64,000 nucleotides of DNA from Escherichia ruysiae (GCF_031323975.1 NZ_JAVIWS010000001.1:682001-746000), one strand, 5' to 3'; counted from the stretch's first letter, positions 27,085 through 39,460 are shown. Notes: generated by a model not told the origin, from the letters alone. Made by a program: numbers and translations.

Positions 27085-27513
27085 ATGAGCTATACCAATG
27101 TTCTTGTTGCTGTAGCTGTCTCGCCAGAAAGCCAGCAACTGTTGACAAAAGCGGTCTCTATCGCCCGTCCGGTTAATGGGCGCATAAGTTTGATCACTCT
27201 CGCTTCCGACCCGGAAATCTTCAATCAATTAGCCGCACCGATGCTTGAAGATTTACGCAGCGTGATGCATGAAGAAACACAAAACTTTCTTGATAAATTA
27301 ATAAAGGATGCGGGATATCCGGTAGAAGAGACATTTATTGCTTACGGTGAGTTAAGCGAACATATTCTGGCAGTGTGCCGTAAGCATAAATTCGATTTGG
27401 TGATTTGCGGCAATCATAACCACAGTTTCTTTTCGCGAGCATCCTGCTCAGCGAAAAGTGTGATTGCCTCAAGCGAGGTCGATGTACTACTGGTTCCGCT
27501 TAAGGGAGATTAA
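27085..27513 (+). CDS. uspC: Universal stress protein UspC
   Basis: A 142-residue UspA-class protein, cytoplasmic, linked to stress survival and, in E. coli, to osmotic signalling through KdpD. The N-terminal strand (MSYTNVLVAVAVS) and the C-terminal segment (DLVICGNHNHSF) are typical. RBS AAGGAGC precedes the ATG. It is convergent with otsA, ending 6 bp from it. Confidence 0.95.
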   Translation: MSYTNVLVAVAVSPESQQLLTKAVSIARPVNGRISLITLASDPEIFNQLAAPMLEDLRSVMHEETQNFLDKLIKDAGYPVEETFIAYGELSEHILAVCRKHKFDLVICGNHNHSFFSRASCSAKSVIASSEVDVLLVPLKGD

Positions 27514-27519
27514 CTGCCA

Positions 27520-29743
<2,224 letters not shown>

Positions 29744-29811
29744 TTATAGTTCGCGCAGAACGCGCTTTACAGACATGTAAGTATAGACAGTGTGACGTAG
29801 CTCGCCATTTG

Positions 29812-29848
29812 TAAAAAAGAACAGCCAGCCGTTGTGGCGGCTGGCTGT
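29812..29848 (-). terminator. Terminator of araFGH
   Basis: Minus-strand hairpin with arms ACAGCCAGCCG and CGGCTGGCTGT followed by TCTTTTTTAC, 38 bp beyond the araH stop. Confidence 0.88.
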
Positions 29849-29885
29849 GGAGGAAAAAAGGACTAAATTTTTGCGGAAAAAAGCA

Positions 29886-30875
29886 TCAAACAGTGCGTTT
29901 CGCTTTTTGCTTGTAACGGTCGAAGATCACCGCTGCCAGCAGGATTAAGCCACGAACAACGTACTGCGCGAAAGGAGAAATATTGAGCAGGTTCATAGCA
30001 TTTTCTACAGTACCTAAAATTAAGATACCCGCCACCACATATGAGATTTTTCCGATGCCACCTTTCAGAGAAACGCCACCTAAAACGCAGGCTGAGATAA
30101 CAATCAACTCATAGCCAATCGAGGTCATCGGCTGACCGCTGGTCATGCGCGAAGCCAGAACAATCCCGGCAATCGCCGATACCAGACCAGAGAGAACAAA
30201 GATAATGATTTTGGTGCGGACAACCGGTACACCTGCCAGACGCGCGGCCTCTTCGTTACCACCAATCGCCAGCGTATTACGACCAAAGGTAGTTTTGTTC
30301 AGCAGCAAGCCAAAGATTATCAGGCAAGCGACAGTGAGCCAGATTGGCGCAGGCAGGCCGAACCAGTTGGCATAACCGAGAGCAAAGAAACTTTCATCTT
30401 CGATACCGACCGCTTTACCGTCGGAGATAATATACGCCAGACCACGGACAATCTGCATCGTCGCCAGCGTGGTAATCAAAGCGTTAATTTTAAGTTTGGC
30501 GATAACAAAACCATTCACCAGACCGCAGAGGACGCCCAGCAGCAAACCTGCCGCCACGCCTATCCACAGGCTTTCGGTCAGATTGATAACCACCGCCGTA
30601 GTAACACCTGCACAGGCAATTACCGAAGCAACAGAAAGGTCAAAGTCACCCGACGCGAGACAGAACAACATGCCGCACGCCACCATCCCCGACATGGAGA
30701 TTGCCAGCCCCAGCCCTTTCATATTAATGAAGGTGGCAAAATTCGGGACAAAAATGGCACAGGCGATAAACAGCACCGCAAACACCACCAGCATACCGTA
30801 CTGATCCCAGATACGCCCGAAGCTGAATGACGACTTAGATGCACCAGAACCCGATGTAGAAACAGAAGACATCAT
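29886..30875 (-). CDS. araH: L-arabinose ABC transporter permease AraH
   Basis: Inner-membrane channel of the high-affinity arabinose importer AraFGH. About 329 residues with eight to ten hydrophobic helices and the RbsC-like signatures GMVACGMLFCLASGDFDLSV and GGVSLKGGIGKISYVVAG. The start is one of two adjacent ATGs (30875 or 30872) behind AAGGAG. Last gene of the operon. Confidence 0.95.
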   Translation of the reverse strand: MMSSVSTSGSGASKSSFSFGRIWDQYGMLVVFAVLFIACAIFVPNFATFINMKGLGLAISMSGMVACGMLFCLASGDFDLSVASVIACAGVTTAVVINLTESLWIGVAAGLLLGVLCGLVNGFVIAKLKINALITTLATMQIVRGLAYIISDGKAVGIEDESFFALGYANWFGLPAPIWLTVACLIIFGLLLNKTTFGRNTLAIGGNEEAARLAGVPVVRTKIIIFVLSGLVSAIAGIVLASRMTSGQPMTSIGYELIVISACVLGGVSLKGGIGKISYVVAGILILGTVENAMNLLNISPFAQYVVRGLILLAAVIFDRYKQKAKRTV

Positions 30876-30886
30876 ACTCTCCTTAC

Positions 30887-32401
30887 TCAGGCAACTGCCT
30901 GGCTGACTTTAGGCATAGCAAGGCTTAGTGCCTGACGCTCATCTGCCTGCTCGTGTAGCAATTCACCCGCGATTTCACCTTCACGCATGACGATAATACG
31001 GTCGGCAACGCCGAGGACTTCGGGCAGATCGCTGGAGGCAAACAGCACCGCCACGCCCTGCGCCGCCAGCGCATAAATCACGTTATATATTTCGTGCTTG
31101 GCTCCCACATCAATACCGCGCGTAGGTTCATCCAGCAAAATGACCTTCATCTCTTCCGATAACCAACGCCCCAGAATGGCTTTCTGCTGATTACCACCGG
31201 AGAGATTCATGATTAATTGCTCCGCTCCCGGCGTTTTGATATTGAGCGAACGAATATGGTGATCAGCATTATTCGCTTCCCAGCCGTTATTGATCACACA
31301 ACCACCAAGCACATGTTTGCGACGGGCACTGATGTTGATATTGTCACGAACGGAATGCACCGGAATAATACCTTCCGCTTTGCGATCTTCCGGACAGAGC
31401 ATCATGCCAGCGGCAATGGCGTGACCCGGCTTGCGAATATCAATCGGCTTTTGGTCGATATAAACCTGACCGGCGGTGATTTGCGTACCACCAAACATGC
31501 CTTTCATTAATTCGCTGCGTCCAGCCCCCACCAGACCAAACAGACCAACAATTTCACCACTGCGAACGGTCAGGCTTATTGGCGTGCGCACGCCTGGCGC
31601 CTTAACTGCATCCAGGCGCAATCGCTCCTCACCATAGCTACGCGGTTGCCAGCCGTAGATATCGCCGATATCGCGACCGACCATCGCCTGTACCAGAACG
31701 TCGTGGTTAATCTGCTGCATATCGGTGAAAGTTTTGACGTAACGTCCATCTTTAAAGACGGTGATGGCATCGCTGAGAGCAAATATTTCTTCCATACGGT
31801 GAGAAACGTATAAGATCACCCGCCCCTCTTTTCGTAGCTCACGAATAACGCGGAAAAGATTGTCGATTTCACGGGCAGACAGGGAGCTGGTTGGCTCATC
31901 AAAGGCGATAATTTTGGCGTTACGCGCCAGAGCTTTGGCAATTTCAACCATCTGCCACTGACCAATGGAGAGATATTTCAGCGGCGTAGCCGGGTCAATA
32001 TCCATACCCAGATGTTTGAGTTGTAAACCTGCTTCATAATTCAGCAGTGAACGATTTACAATGCCGCCTTTATGGGGAAGCTGGCCGAGATAAATATTTT
32101 CCGCGACGGTCATTTCCGGCACGAGATGCAGTTCCTGGTAAATAATCGCCACGCCCGCGTTAAGCGCAGTGGTCGTGTCGGAAAAGGACATTTCTTGTCC
32201 ATTAATCACTACAGAACCCGTGGTTGGCGCATAGTTTCCGCTAAGGATTTTTAAGAGTGTTGATTTTCCTGCGCCATTTTCACCCATCAACGCATGAACC
32301 TGACCGGCATAGCAGTCAAAACTAATATCCGTCAACGCCTTAACGCCGGGGAAAGTTTTACCAATGCCGCGAAATGAGAGATACGGGGTAGACTGTTGCA
32401 T
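30887..32401 (-). CDS. araG: L-arabinose ABC transporter ATPase AraG
   Basis: Double-ATPase subunit that drives arabinose import. The 504-residue protein has a Walker A motif in the first half ([14 protein letters not shown]), signature [15 protein letters not shown] with Walker [13 protein letters not shown], and a second degenerate half ([47 protein letters not shown]). The start at 32401 gives the family N-terminus [10 protein letters not shown]; the longer frame to 32443 is unsupported. Confidence 0.96.
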   Translation of the reverse strand: MQQSTPYLSFRGIGKTFPGVKALTDISFDCYAGQVHALMGENGAGKSTLLKILSGNYAPTTGSVVINGQEMSFSDTTTALNAGVAIIYQELHLVPEMTVAENIYLGQLPHKGGIVNRSLLNYEAGLQLKHLGMDIDPATPLKYLSIGQWQMVEIAKALARNAKIIAFDEPTSSLSAREIDNLFRVIRELRKEGRVILYVSHRMEEIFALSDAITVFKDGRYVKTFTDMQQINHDVLVQAMVGRDIGDIYGWQPRSYGEERLRLDAVKAPGVRTPISLTVRSGEIVGLFGLVGAGRSELMKGMFGGTQITAGQVYIDQKPIDIRKPGHAIAAGMMLCPEDRKAEGIIPVHSVRDNINISARRKHVLGGCVINNGWEANNADHHIRSLNIKTPGAEQLIMNLSGGNQQKAILGRWLSEEMKVILLDEPTRGIDVGAKHEIYNVIYALAAQGVAVLFASSDLPEVLGVADRIIVMREGEIAGELLHEQADERQALSLAMPKVSQAVA

Positions 32402-32474
32402 AACGTCTCCGTGAATCACTGGTCTTTCACACCCCCTCTGCACAATAAAGGCAGAGGGGAATTTTTACGGCAGA

Positions 32475-33464
32475 TTACTTACCGCCTAAACCTTTTTTCT
32501 CCAGTTCTTCTTTAAAGTTGTCGCGCGTAATCAGAACTACATCGGTAACTTCAGTGAATTTTGGTGGTTCTACGTCTTTCGCTACCCAGTTGTAGAGCAT
32601 TTCGCTGGATTTATAGCCATGTACGTCCGGACTTGGCAGGAGTGAACCGTAGAAACCGGTAGCCTGCGCTTTGGACAGCTCGCTCACCGCATCCACCCCA
32701 TTGATACCGATACCAATGATGTCCGCCGCTTTAAAGCCCTGACCTTCCGTTGCACGTACACCGCCCAGCACGGTGCTGTCGTTCATCCCGACAATCAACC
32801 AGTGTTTAACTTCAGGATGCTGAACCAGCATGGAGTTGGCGGCGTCAAATGCCCCAGGGATGTCGTTAGATTTGGTGGGAACCTGATATATTTGTTTTTC
32901 CGGGAATCCGGCGGCTTTCAGCGCGTCCATAGACCCCGTGGTACGGCGACGAGCGGTATCCAGTTCGTTGGCAGTAATCGCCATTACGGCACTTTCTTTT
33001 ACGTCCCAACCACGTTTTTGCATCTCTTTATACAGTTCCTGGCCCTGACGCTCACCAATTTTGGTCGCCGCCATCATCACCAGCGGCACGGTATCCATCG
33101 GCTTACCCTTGGCATTTACAAACTGGTCATCCACGGCAATCACTTTCATACCATAGCCACGTGCTTTCGCCACAATTGCGGAACCCAGTTTCGGGTCTGG
33201 CGTACAAATGACAAACCCTTTCGCACCGCTGGCAGCCAGACTGTCGATGGCGTTCAGCGTCTTTTCGCCATCCGGCACGGCAATCTTAATAACGTCAAAC
33301 CCTAAATCTTTCCCGGCTTTATCGGCAAACTTCCATTCGGTCTGGAACCACGGCTCTTCTGGTTGCTTTACCAGGAAACCGAGTTTCAGGTTTTCCGCCA
33401 TAGCGGATTGTGACATAACGGCAGCCAGACCAATGGCTGCAAGAGCTTTAGTAAATTTGTGCAT
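32475..33464 (-). CDS. araF: L-arabinose-binding periplasmic protein AraF
   Basis: Periplasmic receptor for L-arabinose, feeding AraG/AraH. The 329-residue precursor has a signal peptide (MHKFTKALAAIGLAAVMSQSAMA, cleaved before ENLKLGF). It is a two-lobe sugar-binding protein with the ligand-contacting region VVMMAATKIGERQG and NELDTARRRT. The start at 33464 follows a GGAGATAACC site. First gene of araFGH, normally under AraC and CRP control. Confidence 0.96.
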   Translation of the reverse strand: MHKFTKALAAIGLAAVMSQSAMAENLKLGFLVKQPEEPWFQTEWKFADKAGKDLGFDVIKIAVPDGEKTLNAIDSLAASGAKGFVICTPDPKLGSAIVAKARGYGMKVIAVDDQFVNAKGKPMDTVPLVMMAATKIGERQGQELYKEMQKRGWDVKESAVMAITANELDTARRRTTGSMDALKAAGFPEKQIYQVPTKSNDIPGAFDAANSMLVQHPEVKHWLIVGMNDSTVLGGVRATEGQGFKAADIIGIGINGVDAVSELSKAQATGFYGSLLPSPDVHGYKSSEMLYNWVAKDVEPPKFTEVTDVVLITRDNFKEELEKKGLGGK

Positions 33465-34253
33465 GGTTATCTCCAGCTTTAGCGTCATTTTGTGTAGGGC
33501 AAAAACTAAGAACTTTTGTTAATTCAATCGGAAAACAAAGCATTACCTTTAGCGAAAAGATAATTGACTGTGTTGGCATAGTTTTAGCGAGAAATTAATT
33601 CTCCATAGGAGAGCAATATCACATAGCAGAATTACAGTGAGAACGTGCATAAATTCAGCGAGAAATGACATACTGGAAACGGTAATTGTCTGACAATTCA
33701 AAAAGGCATTAGCAGAATAATCCATGACATTAGCCTGGAAATCCTTGTGGTATGCGTTGAGAGGCTGGGAGTGTCTTTTTTTAATCTAATTATTACCGGG
33801 TAAGAGGTTGTTCATTTACGCTGAATAGTGAAGGAGGATGAAGTCTCTAATCCTTGCAACAATCAATTTCCACATTAATTATCACCACCATTATTAATTA
33901 AGGGTAACGCTATAATGAGAGCATCATCGCATAACTAAAAAAATATCTTAAAATATCAAAACATCATCATGTTATTAATAATTTATTTCAATATCAATGA
34001 GATATACCAACACAGCGCATTAGGAATTATTGCAAACTAATTGTTCTCATCAATGAAATGTAAAAAAATATAAATCTGGTGATTTAAGGATTTTCTTATA
34101 TCCGTTCAGACGTTATGCTTATTTCAGATCATCGTCAGAATTGACTCCACGATCACATTTTGGACATGCAGAAAGGAATTATTCTGCAATCAGTAATTAC
34201 GGTGTTTTGATTCATCTTGCACCTCACGTCTTCTGGATATAAGGATATTAGGT
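33465..34253. promoter_or_regulatory. araF-ftnB intergenic region (789 bp)
   Basis: A long AT-rich non-coding stretch between the divergent araF (-) and ftnB (+). The araFGH control sites should lie in the first 200 bp after 33464. I see partial AraC-like pieces (TCCATA near 33602) but not a convincing direct-repeat pair. The remainder (33700-34200) has no open reading frame or hairpin that I can support. Confidence 0.6.
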
Positions 34254-34757
34254 ATGGCAACCACTGGAATGCTTCTCAAACTCAACACCCAAATGAACCG
34301 CGAGTTTTATGCATCCAATCTCTACCTTCACCTGAGCAAATGGTGTTCTGAACAAAGTCTGAATGGCACCGCTACTTTCCTTCGCGCCCAGGCACAGAGT
34401 AACGTGACGCAAATGATGCGCATGTTTAACTTTATGAAAAGTATCGGAGCAACTCCCATCGTTAAAGCTATCGATGTACCAGGAGAAAAGCTTAACTCCC
34501 TGGAAGAACTCTTCCAAAAGACGATGGAAGAATATGAGCAGCGTTCAAGCAAGCTGTCACAATTAGCCGATGAAGCTAAAGAATTGAATGATGATTCTAC
34601 CGTCGATTTCCTGCGCGATCTGGAAAAAGAACAGCAGCACGATGGTCTGTTGTTGCAAACCATTCTTGATGAAGTACGCAGCGCGAAACTTGCCGGTATG
34701 TGCCCTGTCCAGACCGACCAGCATGTTCTTAATGTCGTGTCGCATCAGATACATTAA
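34254..34757 (+). CDS. ftnB: Ferritin-like protein FtnB
   Basis: A 167-residue ferritin-family protein. In enterobacteria it is linked to repair of iron-sulfur clusters and not bulk iron storage. It is a four-helix protein ([39 protein letters not shown]). Several ferroxidase ligands of FtnA are changed; for example the EE.. and E..H.. positions read QAQSN instead of AQEEMTH. It is followed by a strong terminator. Confidence 0.93.
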   Translation: MATTGMLLKLNTQMNREFYASNLYLHLSKWCSEQSLNGTATFLRAQAQSNVTQMMRMFNFMKSIGATPIVKAIDVPGEKLNSLEELFQKTMEEYEQRSSKLSQLADEAKELNDDSTVDFLRDLEKEQQHDGLLLQTILDEVRSAKLAGMCPVQTDQHVLNVVSHQIH

Positions 34758-34806
34758 TCATGTTCGGCGCTTTAAAACATGCGCCGGATACAAATAATTT
34801 TGAGAA

Positions 34807-34842
34807 AGCCGCTGCTTCATACTTTGAAGCAGCGGTTTTTTT
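34807..34842. terminator. Terminator between ftnB and yecJ
   Basis: Hairpin with arms CCGCTGCTTCA and TGAAGCAGCGG, followed on the plus strand by TTTTTTT. It ends ftnB and touches the end of the convergent gene yecJ. Confidence 0.92.
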
Positions 34843-35092
34843 AATGGGATTCACCTTGCGGAGTAAATTTCAGTTCAATCAGCGCGATGGCTTTTTGGAT
34901 AGCGCGCATCGTTACCGGATCGGCTGCGGCGGGATGGTTAGTAAAATCGATATTCTTCAACTGGCTGGACATTTTTTCACGCAACTCAACAGGTGCGATC
35001 ACATCGAGTACGTCGAGAATTTGTTTGATTACCAACTGGCAAGCGACAACATCAGAGACCAGTTCCTGATCGGCATTCAGCGGCTGGGACAT
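34841..35092 (-). CDS. yecJ: Conserved protein YecJ (DUF2766)
   Basis: An 83-residue small protein of unknown function, identical or nearly so to E. coli YecJ ([16 protein letters not shown], ends FTPQGESH). It is soluble with predicted helices and no export signal. It sits alone between ftnB and azuC, convergent with ftnB. Confidence 0.88.
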   Translation of the reverse strand: MSQPLNADQELVSDVVACQLVIKQILDVLDVIAPVELREKMSSQLKNIDFTNHPAAADPVTMRAIQKAIALIELKFTPQGESH

Positions 35093-35178
35093 TGTAAACT
35101 CCTGATAGCTTTTTGAAAGCCGCTATAGTAGCGGCTTCCCCTCCACAGCGATAGTCACATCCGCCATCACCAGGGCAC

Positions 35179-35207
35179 AAAAAAACCTGCCGAAGCAGGT
35201 TTTTTTG
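35179..35207 (-). terminator. Terminator of azuCR
   Basis: Minus-strand hairpin with arms AACCTGC and GCAGGTT around TTCG, followed by TTTTTTTGTGCC. It lies just after the azuC stop, so the RNA ends about 30 nt beyond the coding part. Confidence 0.88.
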
Positions 35208-35294
35208 TTATCTGAACATATTGCCTGGCGGTACGTCTTTGAACGTCTTGCAATAGTTATCAAACATGCTTTTCAGGATTTTGCGTAGTTTCAT
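35208..35294 (-). CDS. azuC: Small membrane-associated protein AzuC (dual-function RNA AzuCR)
   Basis: Encodes the 28-residue protein starting MKLRKILKSMFDNYCKTF and ending PPGNMFR, matching E. coli AzuC. The transcript (AzuCR, formerly IsrB) also acts as a base-pairing sRNA on carbon-metabolism mRNAs, and AzuC binds the glycerol-3-phosphate dehydrogenase GlpD. The ATG at 35294 follows TACCTCG, a weak site. A perfect CRP palindrome lies 83 bp upstream. Confidence 0.93.
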   Translation of the reverse strand: MKLRKILKSMFDNYCKTFKDVPPGNMFR

Positions 35295-35376
35295 CGAGGT
35301 ACTCCGACCATTTGTTATGCAGGTGTTATCGTCTTTGCGCTTATAATATGACATCCATCACAAAAATCAATCTTTA

Positions 35377-35392
35377 TGTGATATATATCACA
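35377..35392. promoter_or_regulatory. CRP operator upstream of azuC
   Basis: TGTGA-TATATA-TCACA, a perfect match to the cAMP-CRP consensus, 83 bp before azuC and 166 bp before the divergent gene yecR. CRP control of azuC is established; an effect on yecR is not. Confidence 0.88.
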
Positions 35393-35557
35393 TAAATACC
35401 CCTTTAATGTTATGAAATTGATAACCACAAAGTCCCCATAAAGCGCCTGACTTCTGGGAAAAGCAAGGAATAGCACCGATCCGTCGTCTTTTCTGTCCAT
35501 AACCTGGTACTGCGCGCGGGTACAATACCAGTTTCTTCTCCCTCTTCAGGCCGTGAC

Positions 35558-35881
35558 ATGAAACATCTGATATTTATTTTTTCACTTTTAACATTAGCGG
35601 GCTGCACCGTAACTCGTCAGGCTCAATTGAGCGAAGTTAATGTCACGAGCGGTATTGTGCGCCTCGTTTATAATCAGGCATTTTTACAACACGCCCGTAC
35701 TGACAGCTATCTTAATCAAAGAATAGCGGAACGCGCATGTCAGCACGCAGGGTTTACCCGCGCTATTGCGTTTGGGCAACCTGTAAGTAACTGTAGTCTG
35801 TTTGCGGGATCGTTATGCCTGAATACGGAATTTACGCTGTCGTATCAGTGCCAAAATTTAATGCCCTCGACTTATCAATAA
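35558..35881 (+). CDS. yecR: Lipoprotein YecR, flagellar regulon member
   Basis: A 107-residue predicted lipoprotein with signal peptide and lipobox LAGC (Cys16), and four further Cys residues in the mature part that may pair. In E. coli it is induced with the flagellar regulon, but its role is unknown. The start is an ATG behind a weak CAGGCCGTG site. It stands alone between azuC and ftnA. Confidence 0.9.
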   Translation: MKHLIFIFSLLTLAGCTVTRQAQLSEVNVTSGIVRLVYNQAFLQHARTDSYLNQRIAERACQHAGFTRAIAFGQPVSNCSLFAGSLCLNTEFTLSYQCQNLMPSTYQ

Positions 35882-36059
35882 AGACCTTAATCAGCGAGGG
35901 ATGCTTCGCTGGTTAATTAATTCCACGAATAGCGTTAATGCGTTTTATTCCCATTCGTATTTTTAATAATTGAATTTAATATTTTACCTTTTGCAAATAA
36001 TAAAATAACAAATTATAGTGGCGCCACAGCAACAAAAATAACCTTTATGGAGCACTATC

Positions 36060-36557
36060 ATGCTGAAACCAGAAATGATTGAAAAACTCAATGAGCAGAT
36101 GAACCTGGAACTGTACTCTTCACTGCTTTATCAGCAAATGAGCGCCTGGTGCAGCTATCATACCTTTGAAGGCGCGGCTGCGTTTCTCCGCCGACACGCC
36201 CAGGAAGAGATGACGCATATGCAGCGTCTGTTTGACTATCTGACCGATACCGGAAACTTACCGCGTATTAATACCGTTGAATCCCCGTTTGCTGAATATT
36301 CTTCACTTGATGAATTATTCCAGGAAACCTATAAGCATGAACAATTAATCACGCAGAAAATTAATGAACTGGCTCACGCTGCCATGACCAACCAGGATTA
36401 CCCAACGTTTAATTTCCTGCAATGGTATGTTTCTGAGCAACATGAAGAAGAGAAATTGTTCAAATCGATTATTGATAAATTAAGTCTGGCCGGTAAAAGC
36501 GGCGAAGGTCTTTATTTCATCGATAAAGAACTTTCTACCCTCGACGCGCAAAATTAA
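36060..36557 (+). CDS. ftnA: Bacterial non-heme ferritin FtnA
   Basis: Main iron-storage ferritin: a 24-subunit shell that oxidises Fe2+ to stored Fe3+. The 165-residue protein has the ferroxidase ligands Glu17 (NLELYSS), Glu50 and His53 ([11 protein letters not shown]), Glu94, and the third-site residues near [26 protein letters not shown] precedes the ATG. Monocistronic with a hairpin after the stop. Confidence 0.97.
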   Translation: MLKPEMIEKLNEQMNLELYSSLLYQQMSAWCSYHTFEGAAAFLRRHAQEEMTHMQRLFDYLTDTGNLPRINTVESPFAEYSSLDELFQETYKHEQLITQKINELAHAAMTNQDYPTFNFLQWYVSEQHEEEKLFKSIIDKLSLAGKSGEGLYFIDKELSTLDAQN

Positions 36558-36563
36558 TCTACT

Positions 36564-36592
36564 CTGGCGGCAGATTTACTGCCGCCGTTTCA
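36564..36592. terminator. Terminator between ftnA and yecH
   Basis: Hairpin with arms GGCGGCAG and CTGCCGCC followed by GTTTCAT on the plus strand. It serves ftnA and possibly the convergent yecH. Confidence 0.7.
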
Positions 36593-36594
36593 TA

Positions 36595-36834
36595 TCAGTG
36601 GCGACAAATTTTACTTGTATCGGTTGAGAACCCTTCTTCACCGGGAATAAATTTACCTTTCGCCGCCAGAAACGCCACCAGTTCTCCCGCAGTCATCCCT
36701 TCCGCCGAGCAGGTATGAAAACGCGCCTGTTCACCAAAACGCGCTTTGATCGCCGCTTCCAGACTGGCGTGCGTATATTGCTCGCCTGATTCAATCATCA
36801 TATTTAACACTTCATGACCGTGAATAGAGCTCAT
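36595..36834 (-). CDS. yecH: DUF2492 family protein YecH
   Basis: A 79-residue protein, E. coli YecH family (DUF2492). Function unknown. It has conserved His and Cys residues that could bind metal: SIHGHEVLNMM, FHTCSAEGMT, and the C-terminal KICRH. RBS GAGGAACG precedes the ATG at 36834. Position next to ftnA may be meaningful but there is no further evidence. Confidence 0.88.
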   Translation of the reverse strand: MSSIHGHEVLNMMIESGEQYTHASLEAAIKARFGEQARFHTCSAEGMTAGELVAFLAAKGKFIPGEEGFSTDTSKICRH

Positions 36835-36915
36835 CGTTCCTCCTCAAAAAGGGCATAGCGTAGCGATAGCTGCTCATCAAGGCTTTGCGCCAGCGCAGTT
36901 CTGAATGCATTTTAT

Positions 36916-36933
36916 TGTACATTTTTATTTACA
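36916..36933. promoter_or_regulatory. TyrR box upstream of tyrP
   Basis: TGTACA-TTTTTA-TTTACA matches the TyrR consensus TGTAAA-N6-TTTACA in 11 of 12 positions. A second, weak half-matching box (TGTAAC-GCCGAT-TTGACG) starts at 36939. Paired strong and weak boxes are the known arrangement at tyrP, where TyrR represses with tyrosine and activates with phenylalanine. Confidence 0.88.
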
Positions 36934-37024
36934 CTAAATGTAACGCCGATTTGACGAAAAATGTAGAATGCCTTAACCTGCGCCGCAGATATCACTCATA
37001 AAGATCGTCAGGACAGAAGAAAGC

Positions 37025-38236
37025 GTGAAAAACAGAACTCTGGGAAGTGTTTTTATCGTGGCAGGAACCACAATTGGCGCGGGTATGTTGGCAATGCCGC
37101 TGGCGGCAGCAGGCGTCGGTTTTAGTGTCACATTGACATTGTTAGTTGGTCTGTGGGCATTGATGTGTTACACCGCACTGCTATTGCTGGAGGTGTATCA
37201 GCATGTACCCGCAGATACCGGTCTGGGCACGCTGGCAAAACGCTATCTGGGGCATTATGGGCAGTGGCTGACAGGCTTCAGTATGATGTTTTTAATGTAC
37301 GCCCTGACGGCGGCGTACATTAGCGGCGCCGGTGAATTGCTGGCCTCCAGCATCAGCGACTGGACGGGTATTCCAGTGTCGGCAACCACTGGCGTGTTGT
37401 TGTTCACTTTTGTTGCCGGTGGTGTGGTTTGTGTCGGGACGTCGCTGGTCGATTTATTTAACCGCTTTCTGTTCAGCGCCAAAATTATTTTTCTGGTGGT
37501 GATGCTGGTATTGCTGCTACCGCATATTCACAAAGTGAATCTTTTAACCCTGCCGCTACAACAAGGACTTGCGTTGTCGGCGATCCCGGTAATTTTTACG
37601 TCATTTGGCTTCCACGGTAGTGTACCGAGCATCGTCAGTTATATGGATGGCAACATTCGCAAGCTGCGCTGGGTATTTATTACCGGTAGTGCGATCCCTC
37701 TGGTGGCGTATATATTCTGGCAACTGGCGACGCTGGGCAGCATTGATTCCACAACCTTTATGGGATTGTTGGCTAATCATGCCGGGCTAAACGGGCTGTT
37801 ACAGGCATTACGCGAAGTGGTGGCCTCACCGCATGTCGAACTGGCGGTGCATTTATTTGCTGACTTAGCCCTCGCAACCTCCTTCCTCGGCGTAGCATTA
37901 GGCTTATTTGATTATCTTGCGGATCTGTTTCAGCGATCAAATAGCGTTGGCGGGAGAATGCAAACCGGGGCAATTACTTTTCTGCCACCGCTGGCATTTG
38001 CGCTGTTTTACCCACGTGGCTTTGTAATGGCGCTGGGTTACGCCGGTGTGGCGCTGGCTGTGCTGGCGTTGATTATCCCTTCCCTGTTGACCTGGCAGAG
38101 CAGAAAGCATAATCCACAAGCAGGTTATCGGGTGAAAGGCGGCCGTCCAGCGTTGATACTGGTGTTTCTCTGTGGTATTGGCGTGATTGGAGTGCAATTT
38201 TTGATTGCAGCAGGGTGGTTACCAGAAGTGGGGTGA
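37025..38236 (+). CDS. tyrP: Tyrosine-specific proton symporter TyrP
   Basis: Inner-membrane tyrosine importer of the HAAAP family. The 403-residue protein has about 11 membrane helices and the family start [22 protein letters not shown], with [14 protein letters not shown] in the middle. It starts at GTG 37025 behind AGAAGAAAGC. Control is by the TyrR box 90 bp upstream. Confidence 0.96.
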   Translation: MKNRTLGSVFIVAGTTIGAGMLAMPLAAAGVGFSVTLTLLVGLWALMCYTALLLLEVYQHVPADTGLGTLAKRYLGHYGQWLTGFSMMFLMYALTAAYISGAGELLASSISDWTGIPVSATTGVLLFTFVAGGVVCVGTSLVDLFNRFLFSAKIIFLVVMLVLLLPHIHKVNLLTLPLQQGLALSAIPVIFTSFGFHGSVPSIVSYMDGNIRKLRWVFITGSAIPLVAYIFWQLATLGSIDSTTFMGLLANHAGLNGLLQALREVVASPHVELAVHLFADLALATSFLGVALGLFDYLADLFQRSNSVGGRMQTGAITFLPPLAFALFYPRGFVMALGYAGVALAVLALIIPSLLTWQSRKHNPQAGYRVKGGRPALILVFLCGIGVIGVQFLIAAGWLPEVG

Positions 38237-38259
38237 TCAAATAACCTCACATATCCCTG

Positions 38260-38289
38260 TTGGGTGCCAGAATTAACTCTGGCACCCAA
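38260..38289. terminator. Hairpin between tyrP and yecA
   Basis: A long perfect hairpin, arms TTGGGTGCCAGA and TCTGGCACCCAA around ATTAAC, in the gap between convergent tyrP and yecA. Neither side has a U-tract, so it may act as a 3' stabiliser or a weak terminator. Confidence 0.55.
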
Positions 38290-38298
38290 TGTGACCTC

Positions 38299-38964
38299 TT
38301 AATGCAAGCAGCACTGCTTAAATTTCTTACCACTACCGCACGGGCAAGGATCGTTACGACCCGGTTTTTCTTCTGCTTTTATCGGTTGCTGAACAGGCTT
38401 TTCCTGCTGATGAGCCATCCAGTAAGCGTGCAAATCAAGTGCCGCCAGTCGAATGGCATCCACACTCTCATCAAACGCTTCCGGCGACAGCTTCTCTACC
38501 CGCTCGAAGTTTTCTTCCGTACCGTGCAGCGCAATCGCCTCAAGCGCCGGTTTTAAGGATTCAGGCAATGCCGACCAGTCAGAGAGAGCAACGCCACGCA
38601 TATAGCCAAAGCACCACTCCTCAACAATCGTCAACTCACTACCATCAACCTCTCGCAGACCAAATAACGGCTCAAACTGTTCAGGAAATTCGTTCAGACG
38701 CTCTGCGGTATCGGCCATATGTTGAAAAGCCAGGTTCATAAAGCGCGTCATCTCTTTTTCTGACGCCCAGCGCGGTACATAGTCCGCCCCACCCCAGACG
38801 GCCACCAACCACTGTTCTGGTTCAATTTCTTGCGGAGAACTCAACACCGCCGTCAATAAACCGTCCAGCTCAGCTACATCAAGGATGGCGTGGTCTGTGT
38901 TGTATTTGGTCAGGATATCATCCAGCCATTCCAACTCACTTTCGTTCAACGGTCCCGTTTTCAT
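38299..38964 (-). CDS. yecA: UPF0149 protein YecA with SEC-C metal-binding tail
   Basis: A 221-residue YecA protein. It consists of a UPF0149 helical domain and a C-terminal zinc/iron-binding SEC-C motif ([13 protein letters not shown]) like that of SecA. In E. coli YecA has been reported to bind ribosomes and metal and may assist nascent-protein targeting, but this is not settled. Monocistronic, next to the tRNA cluster. Confidence 0.94.
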   Translation of the reverse strand: MKTGPLNESELEWLDDILTKYNTDHAILDVAELDGLLTAVLSSPQEIEPEQWLVAVWGGADYVPRWASEKEMTRFMNLAFQHMADTAERLNEFPEQFEPLFGLREVDGSELTIVEEWCFGYMRGVALSDWSALPESLKPALEAIALHGTEENFERVEKLSPEAFDESVDAIRLAALDLHAYWMAHQQEKPVQQPIKAEEKPGRNDPCPCGSGKKFKQCCLH

Positions 38965-39091
38965 ACGCTTTTCCTTGTGGATCTCGACTCGCCAGCGTCT
39001 ATCTTACATGTCGGTCTGGCATAGAGATACTTTTTGAGTGGATTACCCAGTGATTAAAAATAAGAGGGGTATAACGATAAGTGGCAGATAC

Positions 39092-39115
39092 AAAAAAACC
39101 ACCCGAAGGTGGTTT
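39092..39115 (-). terminator. Terminator of the glyW-cysT-leuZ tRNA operon
   Basis: Minus-strand hairpin with arms AACCACC and GGTGGTT around TTCG, followed by TTTTTTTG, 44 bp after leuZ. Confidence 0.92.
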
Positions 39116-39158
39116 CACGACACTGCTTATTGCTTTGATTTTATTCTTATCTTTCCCA

Positions 39159-39245
39159 TGGTACCCGGAGCGGGACTTGAACCCGCACAGCGCGAACGCC
39201 GAGGGATTTTAAATCCCTTGTGTCTACCGATTCCACCATCCGGGC
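39159..39245 (-). tRNA. leuZ: tRNA-Leu (anticodon TAA)
   Basis: 87 nt including the encoded CCA end, with a long variable arm typical of leucine tRNA. The anticodon loop reads TTTAAAA with anticodon TAA between arms GGGAT and ATCCC. Starts GCCCGGATGGTGGAAT and ends CCGGGTACCA. Third gene of the cluster. Confidence 0.97.
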
Positions 39246-39257
39246 TCGGGAAAAAAG

Positions 39258-39331
39258 TGGAGGCGCGTTCCGGAGTCGAACCGGACTAGACGGATTTGCA
39301 ATCCGCTACATAACCGCTTTGTTAACGCGCC
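39258..39331 (-). tRNA. cysT: tRNA-Cys (anticodon GCA)
   Basis: 74 nt including CCA. Starts GGCGCGTTAACAAAG, anticodon loop TTGCAAA with anticodon GCA, and ends with GACTCCGGAACGCGCCTCCA. Middle gene of glyW-cysT-leuZ. Confidence 0.97.
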
Positions 39332-39384
39332 AAATTCTTCAGGCTTTTCAGCCAGACACCCGCTTAAGCCGATGTCTTTTAAAC

Positions 39385-39460
<76 letters not shown>

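Noticed and set aside
33590..33620. AraC direct-repeat site upstream of araF
   Set aside because: A TAGC and a TCCATA are present but are 13 bp apart where the AraC half-site needs 7. I cannot support the site.
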